In this document: piece after piece, positions 7,525 through 15,500 of the stretch | Numbering within the stretch: the stretch's first letter is position 1 | How the letters are laid out: every line of letters begins with the position of its first letter | Origin: Cyanobacteria bacterium UBA5018 | Lineage (GTDB): Bacteria; Cyanobacteriota; Cyanobacteriia; PCC-6307; Cyanobiaceae | Direction: 5' to 3' | DNA: 25,771 nucleotides | Assembly: GCA_002396505.1 (NCBI GenBank) | Contig: DGYA01000083.1 | Location: 1-25,771, forward strand | The notes under the pieces: generated by a model | What the model was told of the DNA's origin: nothing | Databases searched by the model: none | The model's input: only the letters and a program-made list of their open reading frames with translations | Translations under genes and position numbers: made by a program

Positions 7525-7884
7525 ATGTGGAATGTCGGCCAGACCGCTGTCTTCGAAGACTGGTGGGGCGAGCTCAGCGAGCAGGAGCAGGACGATGTGA
7601 CGGCCATCGTTGAACTGCTCCAGGAAATGGGGCCCCAGCTGCCCTTCCCCCACTCCTCAGGAGTGGAGAGTTCCAGGCACAGCCACATGCGCGAGCTGCG
7701 CATCCAGTCCCACGGCGACCCCCTGCGTGTGTTCTATGCCTTTGATCCAACCCGCAGCGCCGTCCTGCTGATCGGCGGCAATAAGACCGGCAAGGACAAG
7801 CAATTCTACAAAACTATGATCCCCAAGGCGGACGCGCTCTACGACGATCACATCAACAACCTGCAATCCCATCCCAAGCTATGA
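7525..7884 (+). CDS. HigB/RelE-family toxin (phage Gp49-like)
   Basis: The 119-aa product matches the RelE/ParE-superfamily HigB group with the Gp49-like fold, normally ribosome-dependent mRNA interferases. Visible landmarks are FEDWWGELSEQEQDDVTAIV (N-terminal strand and helix), a proline/serine linker (PQLPFPHSSGV), HMRELRIQ, the arginine-bearing strand LRVFYAFDP, LLIGGNKTGKDKQFYKTMIPKAD and a C-terminal helix. This is full length for the family and the frame is intact. GGAGGG at 7511-7516 sits 8 nt before the ATG. Its stop overlaps the next start in ATGA (7881-7884), so toxin and antitoxin are translationally coupled in toxin-first order, as in hig loci. Confidence 0.88.
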   Translation: MWNVGQTAVFEDWWGELSEQEQDDVTAIVELLQEMGPQLPFPHSSGVESSRHSHMRELRIQSHGDPLRVFYAFDPTRSAVLLIGGNKTGKDKQFYKTMIPKADALYDDHINNLQSHPKL

Positions 7885-8246
7885 CGCGCTCCTTTTCCGA
7901 ACTCACCAAGGACTTCAGCCCAGAGCGACGGGAGCGCATTGAGCAGCGCAAAGAGCAGCTGCGGCAGGAAATGACCCTGGCGGAACTGCGCCGGGCCTTT
8001 TCACTTACCCAGGACACCCTGGCCAAAACCCTCAATGTCAAACAGGCCGAGATCTCCAAGATCGAGAACCGGGCCGACATGCTGATGAGCACCCTACGCA
8101 ATTTTGTGAAGGCCATGGGTGGTGACCTGGAAGTGAGAGCTGTCTTCCCCGACCGCGCCATTGAGATCAGTACCTTTTCGTCTCTGGCCAGCAAGCCTGG
8201 CAAGTCGCGCACTGGAAAAAACAGACAGCAAATGGTTGAGGCGTAG
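7881..8246 (+). CDS. HigA-like XRE-family antitoxin
   Basis: The 121-aa protein has a charged N-terminal helix (SPERRERIEQRKEQLRQE) followed by an XRE helix-turn-helix at about residues 32-80: TLAELRRAFSLTQDTLAKTL, then NVKQAEISKIENRADMLMST. The segment LRNFVKAMGGDLEVRAVFPD is the usual ending of HigA partners of Gp49-like toxins. It should neutralise the HigB-like toxin and repress the operon. It overlaps the toxin gene by 4 bp. The last dozen residues (RTGKNRQQMVEA) are echoed, with many codon differences, by an out-of-frame copy 56 bp downstream, suggesting recombination at this 3' end. Confidence 0.87.
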   Translation: MTRSFSELTKDFSPERRERIEQRKEQLRQEMTLAELRRAFSLTQDTLAKTLNVKQAEISKIENRADMLMSTLRNFVKAMGGDLEVRAVFPDRAIEISTFSSLASKPGKSRTGKNRQQMVEA

Positions 8247-8310
8247 AGATCACTCTTCTGGTGCGCATGGGCAAGAAGAAGCAGCAGCTGGTTAAGGAGT
8301 AGAGATCACT
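8208..8310 (+). repeat. Diverged direct duplication of the antitoxin 3' end
   Basis: Copy 1 (8208-8254) encodes RTGKNRQQMVEA and a TAG stop. Copy 2 (8264-8310), offset by 56 bp and in another frame, encodes RMGKKKQQLVKE and a TAG stop. Both are followed by the identical AGATCACT. Several differences fall at third codon positions or are conservative changes, so copy 2 behaves like the tail of a related antitoxin gene whose body is gone. Confidence 0.7.
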
Positions 8311-8314
8311 TCCA

Positions 8315-8761
8315 TCAAGGTGTGATTGGCCTCGGTGAAGAATGACCTTCGGGAGCCCGAAGGAAGGCTTGTAGCGGTTCCTTGATTCTCTCAGGTAGTA
8401 CCAGCTCGGGATCTCGGTCCTCTCGCAGCAAGTTGCGGACGCAATCGGGCAGTGAAATCCCGGAGGACAGGTCCCAGTAGCTGGATACTTGTGGGTTCAC
8501 GCCGAGGGCAAGGGGAGAGACGATCAGCGCTTTGAGCTGGAAGCGGGCCAGGGTTTCTGCCACGGCGACACCCTCGGCACGCAGTTTGGTGGGGTAGGTG
8601 CGGAAGAGATCAAGAATGATCAGACTCGTGGTTTGAAACAAGCGGGGGCTGAGCAGGGAGCCGAAACGGTCGTAGGTTGTCTGCTGGATCTGCCAGGGAG
8701 TTGGGGTCAGGGCCGAGAGAATGCCGCCAATCGTCTGACTGAACAGAGGAGTATCTCCCAC
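8315..8761 (-). CDS. Receiver-domain-like hypothetical protein, 5' end probably lost
   Basis: The frame resembles a response-regulator receiver fold: RILIVGDTPLFSQTIGGILSAL (beta-1/alpha-1, partly upstream of the GTG at 8761), SLIILDLFRTYP (beta-3 with a possible phospho-acceptor Asp), EGVAVAETLARF, and LKALIVSPLALG (beta-4). The tail YWDLSSGISLPDCVRNLL fits the last receiver helix. The first strand begins before the GTG, but the frame closes upstream at a stop at 8795-8797, next to a TPR fragment in another frame. I therefore think the gene is broken at its 5' end by a fusion or indel. Similarity is by pattern only and no function is assigned. Confidence 0.45.
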   Translation of the reverse strand: MGDTPLFSQTIGGILSALTPTPWQIQQTTYDRFGSLLSPRLFQTTSLIILDLFRTYPTKLRAEGVAVAETLARFQLKALIVSPLALGVNPQVSSYWDLSSGISLPDCVRNLLREDRDPELVLPERIKEPLQAFLRAPEGHSSPRPITP

Positions 8762-8779
8762 GATCAGAATCCGTTGCCC

Positions 8780-8876
8780 CCCGCGCCAGGTTGTTCAGTT
8801 CTCTAGCCACCGCAGGATGATCCTTGCCGTAGCTGGCCTCATCGATCGCCAGAGCTCGGCGCATTAGGACTGAGCT
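8780..8876 (-). pseudogene. Fragment of a TPR (kinesin-light-chain-type) repeat protein
   Basis: Read on the minus strand, the peptide LMRRALAIDEASYG then KDHPAVARELNNLA is one tetratricopeptide unit of the TPR_12/kinesin-light-chain type common in cyanobacteria. It ends at a run of six G residues (complement of 8777-8782), after which the homologous-looking receiver frame continues one frame away. No further TPR units were recognised upstream, so it is a single-unit relic. Confidence 0.6.
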
Positions 8877-9004
8877 TCTGCAAGCAACCCTTTGCAGTCC
8901 CAGAGCACCATTGACGTGGGTGCCTTAAAATGGTTGCAATTTACTTGACAGCCAGGGGCTGGTGTTTTTCTCCCTGCTCCCTTCTCCCCGCCCTGCCAGC
9001 GTCA

Positions 9005-9034
9005 TTGCAAAGGTATGTTTAGATAGCTTAAAAT
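9005..9034 (+). promoter_or_regulatory. Candidate sigma-70-type promoter of the DOMON-like gene
   Basis: TTGCAA (9005-9010) and TAAAAT (9029-9034) are separated by 18 bp and end 22 bp before the ATG at 9057. Both hexamers match the consensus at most positions. This is a sequence-only prediction. Confidence 0.45.
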
Positions 9035-9056
9035 CAGGCGGTAACAACTGTGCGCC

Positions 9057-9668
9057 ATGAGCCTTGAAATGCCGACGACCTCTAGTGAATTTCAGTTGGT
9101 GCCATTTATGGGTAGCCGGGAATTGCCAGCACAGGATCTGGCCACCATCAGGATCAGCGGCAGTGTGGCAGTGCTCAGAGGTAAGAATTCAGAATCTGCC
9201 CCCTCAGCTCAGTTGCAATTGAATTACGGGTTGGCATGGACAGCCGACGACTCGGCAGCTGCGGTACTGCTGCCTAATTCCATGGCTGCACCCCAGCGGC
9301 GCGACCAGTTATGGGCCCACACCTGCCTAGAGCTATTCATCGCTATCCCAGGAGAAAAGCGCTACTGGGAAGTAAACATGGCGCCCAATGGTGACTGGGC
9401 TGTTTATCGTCTTGATGATTATCGCCAGGGTCTGCGGCCAGAGCCCCAGCTCGCGGCCATGCCTTTCCAAGTGCACCGCCAGCTTGGTCTATTGGAACTG
9501 CGGTTGGATTGGCACCTGCCTGCAGAATTGGCCGCCGCCGCAGAACTGGAGCTGGGCGCCAGCACCGTGATTGAACATCTTGATGGGGAGATCAGCTATT
9601 GGGCCTTGAATCATCCAGCTCCCCAGGCAGACTTTCATAATCGCCAGAGTTTCGCCCTAAGGGTTTAG
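9057..9668 (+). CDS. DOMON-like domain protein
   Basis: The 203-aa product resembles DOMON-like/CBM9-like beta-sandwich proteins of unknown function found in cyanobacteria and proteobacteria. Landmarks are RRDQLWAHTCLELFIA (about residues 81-96), YWEVNMAPNGDWAVYRLDDYRQG (about 102-124; motifs EVNMAPNGDW and YRLDDYRQGL), and a C-terminal SYWALNHPAPQADFHN segment. There is no obvious signal peptide. A plausible promoter lies just upstream. It converges on folB with a 53-bp gap. Family placement is from the motif order; ligand and role are unknown. Confidence 0.72.
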   Translation: MSLEMPTTSSEFQLVPFMGSRELPAQDLATIRISGSVAVLRGKNSESAPSAQLQLNYGLAWTADDSAAAVLLPNSMAAPQRRDQLWAHTCLELFIAIPGEKRYWEVNMAPNGDWAVYRLDDYRQGLRPEPQLAAMPFQVHRQLGLLELRLDWHLPAELAAAAELELGASTVIEHLDGEISYWALNHPAPQADFHNRQSFALRV

Positions 9669-9718
9669 CGACATCTAGCTACTAAGGCTCATCTATGCCT
9701 AAACTTCAGGCAGGCTAT

Positions 9719-9750
9719 GGTTCAGAGAGGCTTAGGTTCAGAGAGGCTTT
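9719..9750. repeat. 16-bp tandem duplication at the 3' end of folB
   Basis: GGTTCAGAGAGGCTTA (9719-9734) is followed at once by GGTTCAGAGAGGCTTT (9735-9750), with one mismatch. Because 16 is not a multiple of three, the two copies are read in different frames in folB: one as SLSEP, the other as KPL plus the stop at 9722-9724. The duplication thus defines the present C-terminus. Confidence 0.85.
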
Positions 9751-10153
9751 GGCTGGGCCAGTGGCGACTACGCTGCACGGCCACCTGGCCACAGAAGCCC
9801 GGCACCGGCGCTGCACACTTGACTAATTGCAGCCAGATTGGCACCATGCCGTAGGTTTGCTCAGCTAGATCTAAGATCTCTTCGCTATAGTGTTCGATGG
9901 TGAAACAGCGAATAGTGCGGGTCTGCCGTTGTAATGCCTTAATTAGCAGGCTGTAGTCGAGTGTGTCGGCTAGCCCATCGCTGCTGCCCGCCGGCTTCAG
10001 CGTAATTGCCAAGCAAAAATCCAATTCAAACCACTGACCATGGGCCCGCTCAATTTCCAGCACCCCCACATGGGCCCATAGCCGCAAACCGCGCATCAGA
10101 ATGCGATCGAAGCCAGCTATGACCAAGGGCGGCTGGCCTGAAATGGAGTTCAT
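9722..10153 (-). CDS. folB: Dihydroneopterin aldolase
   Basis: FolB converts 7,8-dihydroneopterin to 6-hydroxymethyl-dihydropterin plus glycolaldehyde in folate synthesis. The 143-aa product has the family pattern: DRILMRGLRLWAHVGVLEIER, given as RGLRLWAHVGV and EIERAHGQWFELDF, then a segment ending in LADTLDYSLL, and FTIEHYSEEI with the active-site region. It lacks the usual final catalytic Lys-Pro ending in a clean form: the region KCAAPVPGF is present, but the last residues derive from a 16-bp duplication. ATG 10153 overlaps the proA stop (ATGA), so it is the last gene of the tamB-glk-proA-folB run. Confidence 0.88.
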   Translation of the reverse strand: MNSISGQPPLVIAGFDRILMRGLRLWAHVGVLEIERAHGQWFELDFCLAITLKPAGSSDGLADTLDYSLLIKALQRQTRTIRCFTIEHYSEEILDLAEQTYGMVPIWLQLVKCAAPVPGFCGQVAVQRSRHWPSQSLSEPKPL

Positions 10154-11610
10154 AGCGGTAGGGCGCGATGGCTGAACTGACGGGCGCCACTGGCATAATC
10201 GGCGGCGATATGGCCCTCACCCCGCAGTCGGTAGCGATAGGTCACCAGACCCTCTAAGCCCACCGGCCCCCGGGGTGGCAGGGTTTGGGTGCTGATGCCC
10301 ACTTCGGCGCCAAAGCCATAGCGGAAGCCATCGGCAAAGCGGGTGGAGCAATTTAGATAAACCCCAGCACTATCCACCGCCGCCAGGAAGCGATTTGCTG
10401 CTTGATCATCGGTGGTACAGATGGCATCGGTGTGGCGGGAGCCATAGCGGCCGATGTGTTCGATCGCCGCATCGAGATCGGCTACCAGCTTCACCGCCAG
10501 CACCAAATCGGAGTACTCACTGCTCCAGTCCTCCTCGCTGGCTGCATGCTCTACCCCCAGCGCTAGCGCCGCCGCGTCGCCGCGCAGCTCCACCCCAGCG
10601 GCGCCGAAGGCCTCAATCGCCATCGCTAAAAAGCTGGGCGCAATCTGTTCGTGCACCAACAGGGTTTCGATGGCGTTGCAGGCGGCCGGGTATTGGGTTT
10701 TTGCATCGATGGCCACTCGCAGGGCCTGGTCCAGATCGGCGGCGGCATCCACATAGAGATGACAGATGCCGTCGGCATGGCCGAGCACCGGAATGCGGGT
10801 GTTGTCTTGGATGTAACGCACCAGGGCATTGGAGCCCCGGGGAATGATCAGATCTACCAGGCCATCTAGCTTGAGCAGAGCCAAACTCTCCTCCCTGCTG
10901 GTGAGCAATTCCAGGGCGCTGGCCGCCATTAAATCCCCCGCCGCTGAATCCATAGCCACTGGGATAGGTGGTAAGGGATTGTTGGCCAGCGGCTTTGTGG
11001 CTGACGTATTGCTGACCGCTAAATCATCAGCGATGGGATCAGGGGCTGGAATCGTCTGGGGGATGCCTTTGGCTAGACCCTGGCGCAGGGCCGCCATGAT
11101 CGCCGCACAGCTGCGGCTGGCCTCTCGCCCACCTTTCAAAATGGCGCCATTGCCGGAGCGGATTGCCAGGGAGGCAATCTGGATTGCCGCATCCGGCCGC
11201 GCCTCAAAGATCACCCCCACTACCCCCAGGGGTACGGTCAGCCGCTCCAGCACCAGGCCCTGGTCTAGTTCTGTGTGCAGTTGCCGCCGACCCAGGGGAT
11301 CGGCCAGGGCTGCCACCTGGCGCACGCCGCTGATCGCCGCGTCGAGTTTGGCGCCATCCAATTTCAGCCGGGCCATCAGGGCTGGGGTCAGGCCATCGGC
11401 CGCCGCCGTTTCCATATCCGCCTGGTTGGCGGCCAGGATTTTGTGGCGGTCGCTTTCCAGGGCCGAGGCCATGGCCTGCACGGCCGCTCGACGCTCGGCA
11501 TCGCTCCATTGGCCCAGGGCCATGGCACTGCGGCGCACGCCGGCGGCTCGCTGCAACAACTCGGGGCTGGGCTCGGGAACAGGGGCCATGCCAGCGGCGG
11601 CAGAACTCAT
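10150..11610 (-). CDS. proA: Gamma-glutamyl phosphate reductase with internal insertion
   Basis: ProA reduces gamma-glutamyl phosphate to glutamate semialdehyde with NADPH in proline synthesis. From ATG 11610 the product is 486 aa, against about 417-440 in the family. Clear ProA motifs are VPLGVVGVIFEARPD, SGNGAILKGGREA, SREESLALLKLDG, VDLIIPRGSN, IPVLGHADGICH, the active-site cysteine in YPAACNAIETLL (about C311) and GPVGLEGLVTYRY. Between RQGLAKGIP and ALELLTSREE lie about 45 extra residues rich in Ala, Pro and Asn (about 183-230), absent from the E. coli enzyme as I remember it. ATG 11589 is an alternative start; the frame also opens earlier, but inside glk, which is unlikely. It overlaps folB by 4 bp and follows glk by 76 bp. 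Confidence 0.95.
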   Translation of the reverse strand: MSSAAAGMAPVPEPSPELLQRAAGVRRSAMALGQWSDAERRAAVQAMASALESDRHKILAANQADMETAAADGLTPALMARLKLDGAKLDAAISGVRQVAALADPLGRRQLHTELDQGLVLERLTVPLGVVGVIFEARPDAAIQIASLAIRSGNGAILKGGREASRSCAAIMAALRQGLAKGIPQTIPAPDPIADDLAVSNTSATKPLANNPLPPIPVAMDSAAGDLMAASALELLTSREESLALLKLDGLVDLIIPRGSNALVRYIQDNTRIPVLGHADGICHLYVDAAADLDQALRVAIDAKTQYPAACNAIETLLVHEQIAPSFLAMAIEAFGAAGVELRGDAAALALGVEHAASEEDWSSEYSDLVLAVKLVADLDAAIEHIGRYGSRHTDAICTTDDQAANRFLAAVDSAGVYLNCSTRFADGFRYGFGAEVGISTQTLPPRGPVGLEGLVTYRYRLRGEGHIAADYASGARQFSHRALPL

Positions 11611-11686
11611 CCAGATCGGGCGGGGCAGAAGGCCATCATCCCAACTGACAGCCAGGCCTGACTCAGTTGCAAAGCCAAAACTGGTT

Positions 11687-12580
11687 TCAGGCCAGCCGAT
11701 CGCGGGCCAGCAGCGCCGCCCCCAAGCGGCCGGCACCGTTGCCCAGCTGGCAGCGCCGGATTTCCAGCTGCTGGCGGCTTACCGCCAGCACCCGCTGCTC
11801 CACCTCTCGCCACAGGGCAGGCAGGAAATGGTGGCTGGCGCCGCTGATGCCACCGCCCAGCAATACCAGTTCGGGGGTGAGCACATACAGCAGCGAACTC
11901 ACGCCAATGCCCAGCAGTTGGCCGTAGCGCTCCCATACCGCCAGGGCAGTGGCCTCGCCGGCATCGGCCTGGTGGCAGAGCTCCAGCGGCGTCAAGGGGC
12001 TGAGCCGGGCCAGGCCGCGCAGACTGCAAAAGCTCTCCAGGGAGCCGCGATTGCCGCTGTTGCAGGCAGGCCCCTCAGGATCGATGCCGATCAGGCCCGG
12101 CTCCGAGGCGGCGCCATGGCTGCCGGTGAACAACTCCCCCCCCAGCAGCAGAGCACCACCCACCCCCGTTCCCAGGGTGAGTAGCAACACGTCGGAGGCG
12201 CCCCGGGCCGCACCGCGCTCCAGTTCGGCGATGGCCGCACAGTTGGCGTCGTTGGCGCAGGTAACCTGTCGCCTCAACAAGGGCTCCAGCCAGGCGGCCA
12301 GGGGCACATCTCGCCAGCCCGGCAGGTTGATCGCCAGCCTGGCCAGGCGAGCGCTGCGATCGGCCGGACCGGGATGGCCGATGCCGACACGATCGGCCAG
12401 TCGATCGGGATCCAGCTGGGCGATGGCGTCGGCGATGGCCATGGTCACCGCCCCTGGCACCGCTGGATGGGGAGTTGCTAGCTCCAATTCCGCCAGCAGT
12501 TCCCCGGCCAGGTCAAAGCGCGCCAACTTGATTGCCGTGCCGCCCAAATCCACACCGATCAGCTGGCGCTCGTCTTTCAT
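11687..12580 (-). CDS. ROK-family glucokinase
   Basis: This is a cytosolic sugar kinase, most likely ATP-dependent glucokinase, feeding glucose into glucose-6-phosphate. Motifs in the 297-aa product are the phosphate-1 loop VDLGGTAIK (10-18), CANDANCAA (108-116) with the catalytic-base aspartate D111, LTLGTGVGGALLLGGEL (135-150), and ACNSGNRGSLESFCS (172-186). In canonical ROK proteins the last segment is a zinc site CxCGxxGCxE; here only the Gly/Glu frame remains (NSGNRGSLE), as is usual for the cyanobacterial type. The ATG at 12580 directly follows the tamB-like TAA (12583-12581), implying translational coupling. Confidence 0.9.
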   Translation of the reverse strand: MKDERQLIGVDLGGTAIKLARFDLAGELLAELELATPHPAVPGAVTMAIADAIAQLDPDRLADRVGIGHPGPADRSARLARLAINLPGWRDVPLAAWLEPLLRRQVTCANDANCAAIAELERGAARGASDVLLLTLGTGVGGALLLGGELFTGSHGAASEPGLIGIDPEGPACNSGNRGSLESFCSLRGLARLSPLTPLELCHQADAGEATALAVWERYGQLLGIGVSSLLYVLTPELVLLGGGISGASHHFLPALWREVEQRVLAVSRQQLEIRRCQLGNGAGRLGAALLARDRLA

Positions 12581-15500
12581 TTAAAAGCGGAAGAAGAGTT
12601 GTAGTTGCCCCTGCCAAGCCCCTTGGGTATTGAAGCTGCCCTGCAAATTGAGGATCTCCGAGGCCTTGTAGGTGAGCGTCAGCTGGTTGGGGATGTCGGA
12701 GCGGTTCGGGGCTGTAAGCACCGATGCATTGAAGCGGTCGCTCACATCCAGGCCGATTTCCGTACCCAATACCAGTTGGGGCGGCACCTGCTGGGAGCGC
12801 AGGGATTTGCCATCGGTCAACTCTGGACTCACGTAGGTGGGATAGAGGGCAACACTGACGCGCTCCCCGAACACTTCGCTGAGCCCGCCGAGCACCGGTG
12901 ACAGCAACGATTGGCCCACTACGGTGGCCAGGGCTGCACCGGCGCGGCCGCCACTGAGGCCGGCCAGGGAGTTGCCGCCAATCAGGGCGAGCAGCCGCTC
13001 CTTGGCCATCGGAGGGCTACTGCGCAGCTGCAAATTTTCGGCAATTCGATCGGCGGGGCCGCTGGCGCTCACCGTGATCCGCACCAGGTTGAGCGGGTTG
13101 AGGGAGCTGGCGCCCTCGAACTGATTCAGGGATTGGCCGCTGGCGTTCTCCAGTCCGCCCAGACCGATGCCGCCGCTGGCCAGGCTGTCGGAGACGCGGG
13201 TGCGCAGGGCGATATCGACATAGGGCATCAATCCCAGCGAGGGGGTGAACACCGCCACGTTGGGCACCTCGGGATCGAGGCTGAAACTGGTGGTAAACAG
13301 GTTTACCCGGCCCTTAAGCAGCCGCACCAGGCCGCTGGCCCGCAGCGAGGAGTCGAGCCTTCCACTGAGGCGCAACTGACCGCCGACGCTGAAATTGGCC
13401 AGGTTGGGCACCCCCACGCGTAGATCTGGTCCAAAGCGCAGCCGCAGGTTGTCGAAGGCCAGTGGACTCGCCTCTGGCAGGGAAGAGCGCAGGCCGGCGG
13501 TGGCATCGGTGTTCAGCTGGGGCCCCATCAACAGCAGCAAGGGCTGCCGGAAGTCCCAACCGGATTCCACCAGTTCTGGCACGGAGACGCCTTTGGCTGC
13601 CGCACCATTGGTCAGCTGGTCACCCTGGGCGTTGGCCAGTTGGCCACCCTGGGCGTTCAGGTTGCCGCGGGCGATGCGCAGATCGCCGCCCATCACCAGC
13701 TGGCGCAGGTTGCCTCGCACCAGGAGATCGCCATCGGCCTGGGCGGCGAATTGGGGCAGCTTGAACGGCACCTGCTTCAATTCCACCGCCAGCCCCTGGC
13801 CAGCTGTCTGCGGTAGATCCCGCCACAAGCCAAGGCTGCCCTTGGCGCCGATGCTTCCCTTGGCTCCCACCGAAGCCGAGAGCTGCTGGATGTCCAGTTG
13901 CTCAAAGTCGAACAGCACCGTGCCCTGCAGGTTGCTCAGGGTCTGCTCGAACAGGCGCAGCTGGCCCTGCCTGACACCGAGGAAGCCATTGACGATCGGT
14001 TCCTGCAGGCTGCCCCTAACCAATAACTGCATATCGGCGCTGCCCTGCTGCCACACCAGGTTGGGTTCAGCAAAGCTGGCTAGGAAGCGCAGGCCATCAC
14101 CGCGGCTAGCAAGCCGCAATTGCAGCTCTGGCGAGGTGGGATCGATCGGTATCAAGCCCGATAGATCCACGCTGCTGCTGGCGCCCGCCGCCCGCAGGGC
14201 CAGATTCAGTTTCAGCCTGCCGTTGTCCAGGGCCACCCGCCCCTGTTCGAGGGCCAGGGGGGTGTTGCGCAGCCTGCCATCCCGCAACCCCAGATCCATG
14301 GCCAGGGCAGGACTACTGCCGCCTAGGCGGTAACGGCCACGGGCGGTGAAGCTACCCCGCAGCTCCGGTGGCAACTGGGTGAGCAGGGCCACCAGCGATA
14401 GCGGCAGCTGCTCGAGGCTGAAGCTGCCGTCGCCGCTGCCCAGCGGGCCTTGCATCCGGGCCACCAGCGGTGCTCCGGTCAGGGCGATGTCCTGGTCTGC
14501 GCCGTCTAGCCACAGGTGGCCGCGCAGGGCCAGATCGGCGCGGGCGGCGGCCAAGCTGGGACCATCCAGCGCCAGATCTAGATCCACCCGGGCTTGCAGG
14601 TGCTCCAGCCGCTGGGCGGCGGTGGCCTTCGAGCCGCTGGTCTGCCTTGCCAGCAGCCTGGCGCGGGCCTGGTCCAGGGCGGCCAGCTGGTCTTCCACCG
14701 AAGCGCCCAGGCTGTCGAACACCAGGTTGCCCAGATCGGCGGCACGGCCGGCATCACCCCCTGGCTCGCCCCGCCAATGGGGCCAGGCCGCCGCCAGTTC
14801 GCGGAACAGGTTTGCCCCCAGGCCCCGGCCGGCGATGCGGCTGCGGAAAGCCCCATGCCAGCGACCGCTCCAGTCCAGGTCCAGATGGCCACCGCCCGCC
14901 AAATTGGCTGAGCCCTTGGCGCTGTAGTTGCGATCGCCATAGCGTCCCTGCAGTTGCAGCTGCTGGGCGCGGACGCCAAGAAAAGCCGGTTGATCCAAGC
15001 CCACCTGTCCGGCAAAGGCCAGCGGTTGGAGATTCAGCAGGCCCTTGCCGCTCAACCTGCCCTGCAATGGCTGAAATCGGCCCTTGGGCCCCACCTGCAG
15101 CTGTAGGCCATCTAGGGACAGTCGCTGGGCTTGCCATTGGTAGGCCTTGGGCTCTCCCGCCAGTTCGAGGCTGCCGCCACCTCGCTGCAGCTGCACCGCC
15201 ACCGGCAGCCAGCGGCGGTCGAGCCTGACGCTCAGTTGGCTCACCGGCGCCGGTGATAAGGACACCATGCGCAGGTTGCCACCGCCGGCCCCCTGGCCCT
15301 GCCACTGACCTTGCCAGCTCTCCGGCAGGGCCAGGGGGCCGGCGCCGGGCCGCTCCAAGGCCAATTCCAGGTTGGGCACCAGGGCCCGCAGGGGGCCCCG
15401 CACCTCTCCTTTGACATCGAGCACCCCCTCCAGGCGGCTGCCGATCACGGGCTGGAGCCTGGCCAGGGGATAGCGGCGCAGTTGCAATTGCAGCGCCAGA

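Noticed and set aside
7245..7613. 122-codon frame overlapping the start of the higB-like gene
   Set aside because: It has no conserved motifs and conflicts with the HigB frame, which has a ribosome binding site and a full family match.
10829..12184. 451-codon open frame on the plus strand opposite proA and glk
   Set aside because: It is the complement of two well-supported genes; its composition (Arg, Ala, Ser, Gln) is that of an antisense frame in GC-rich DNA and it has no family motifs.
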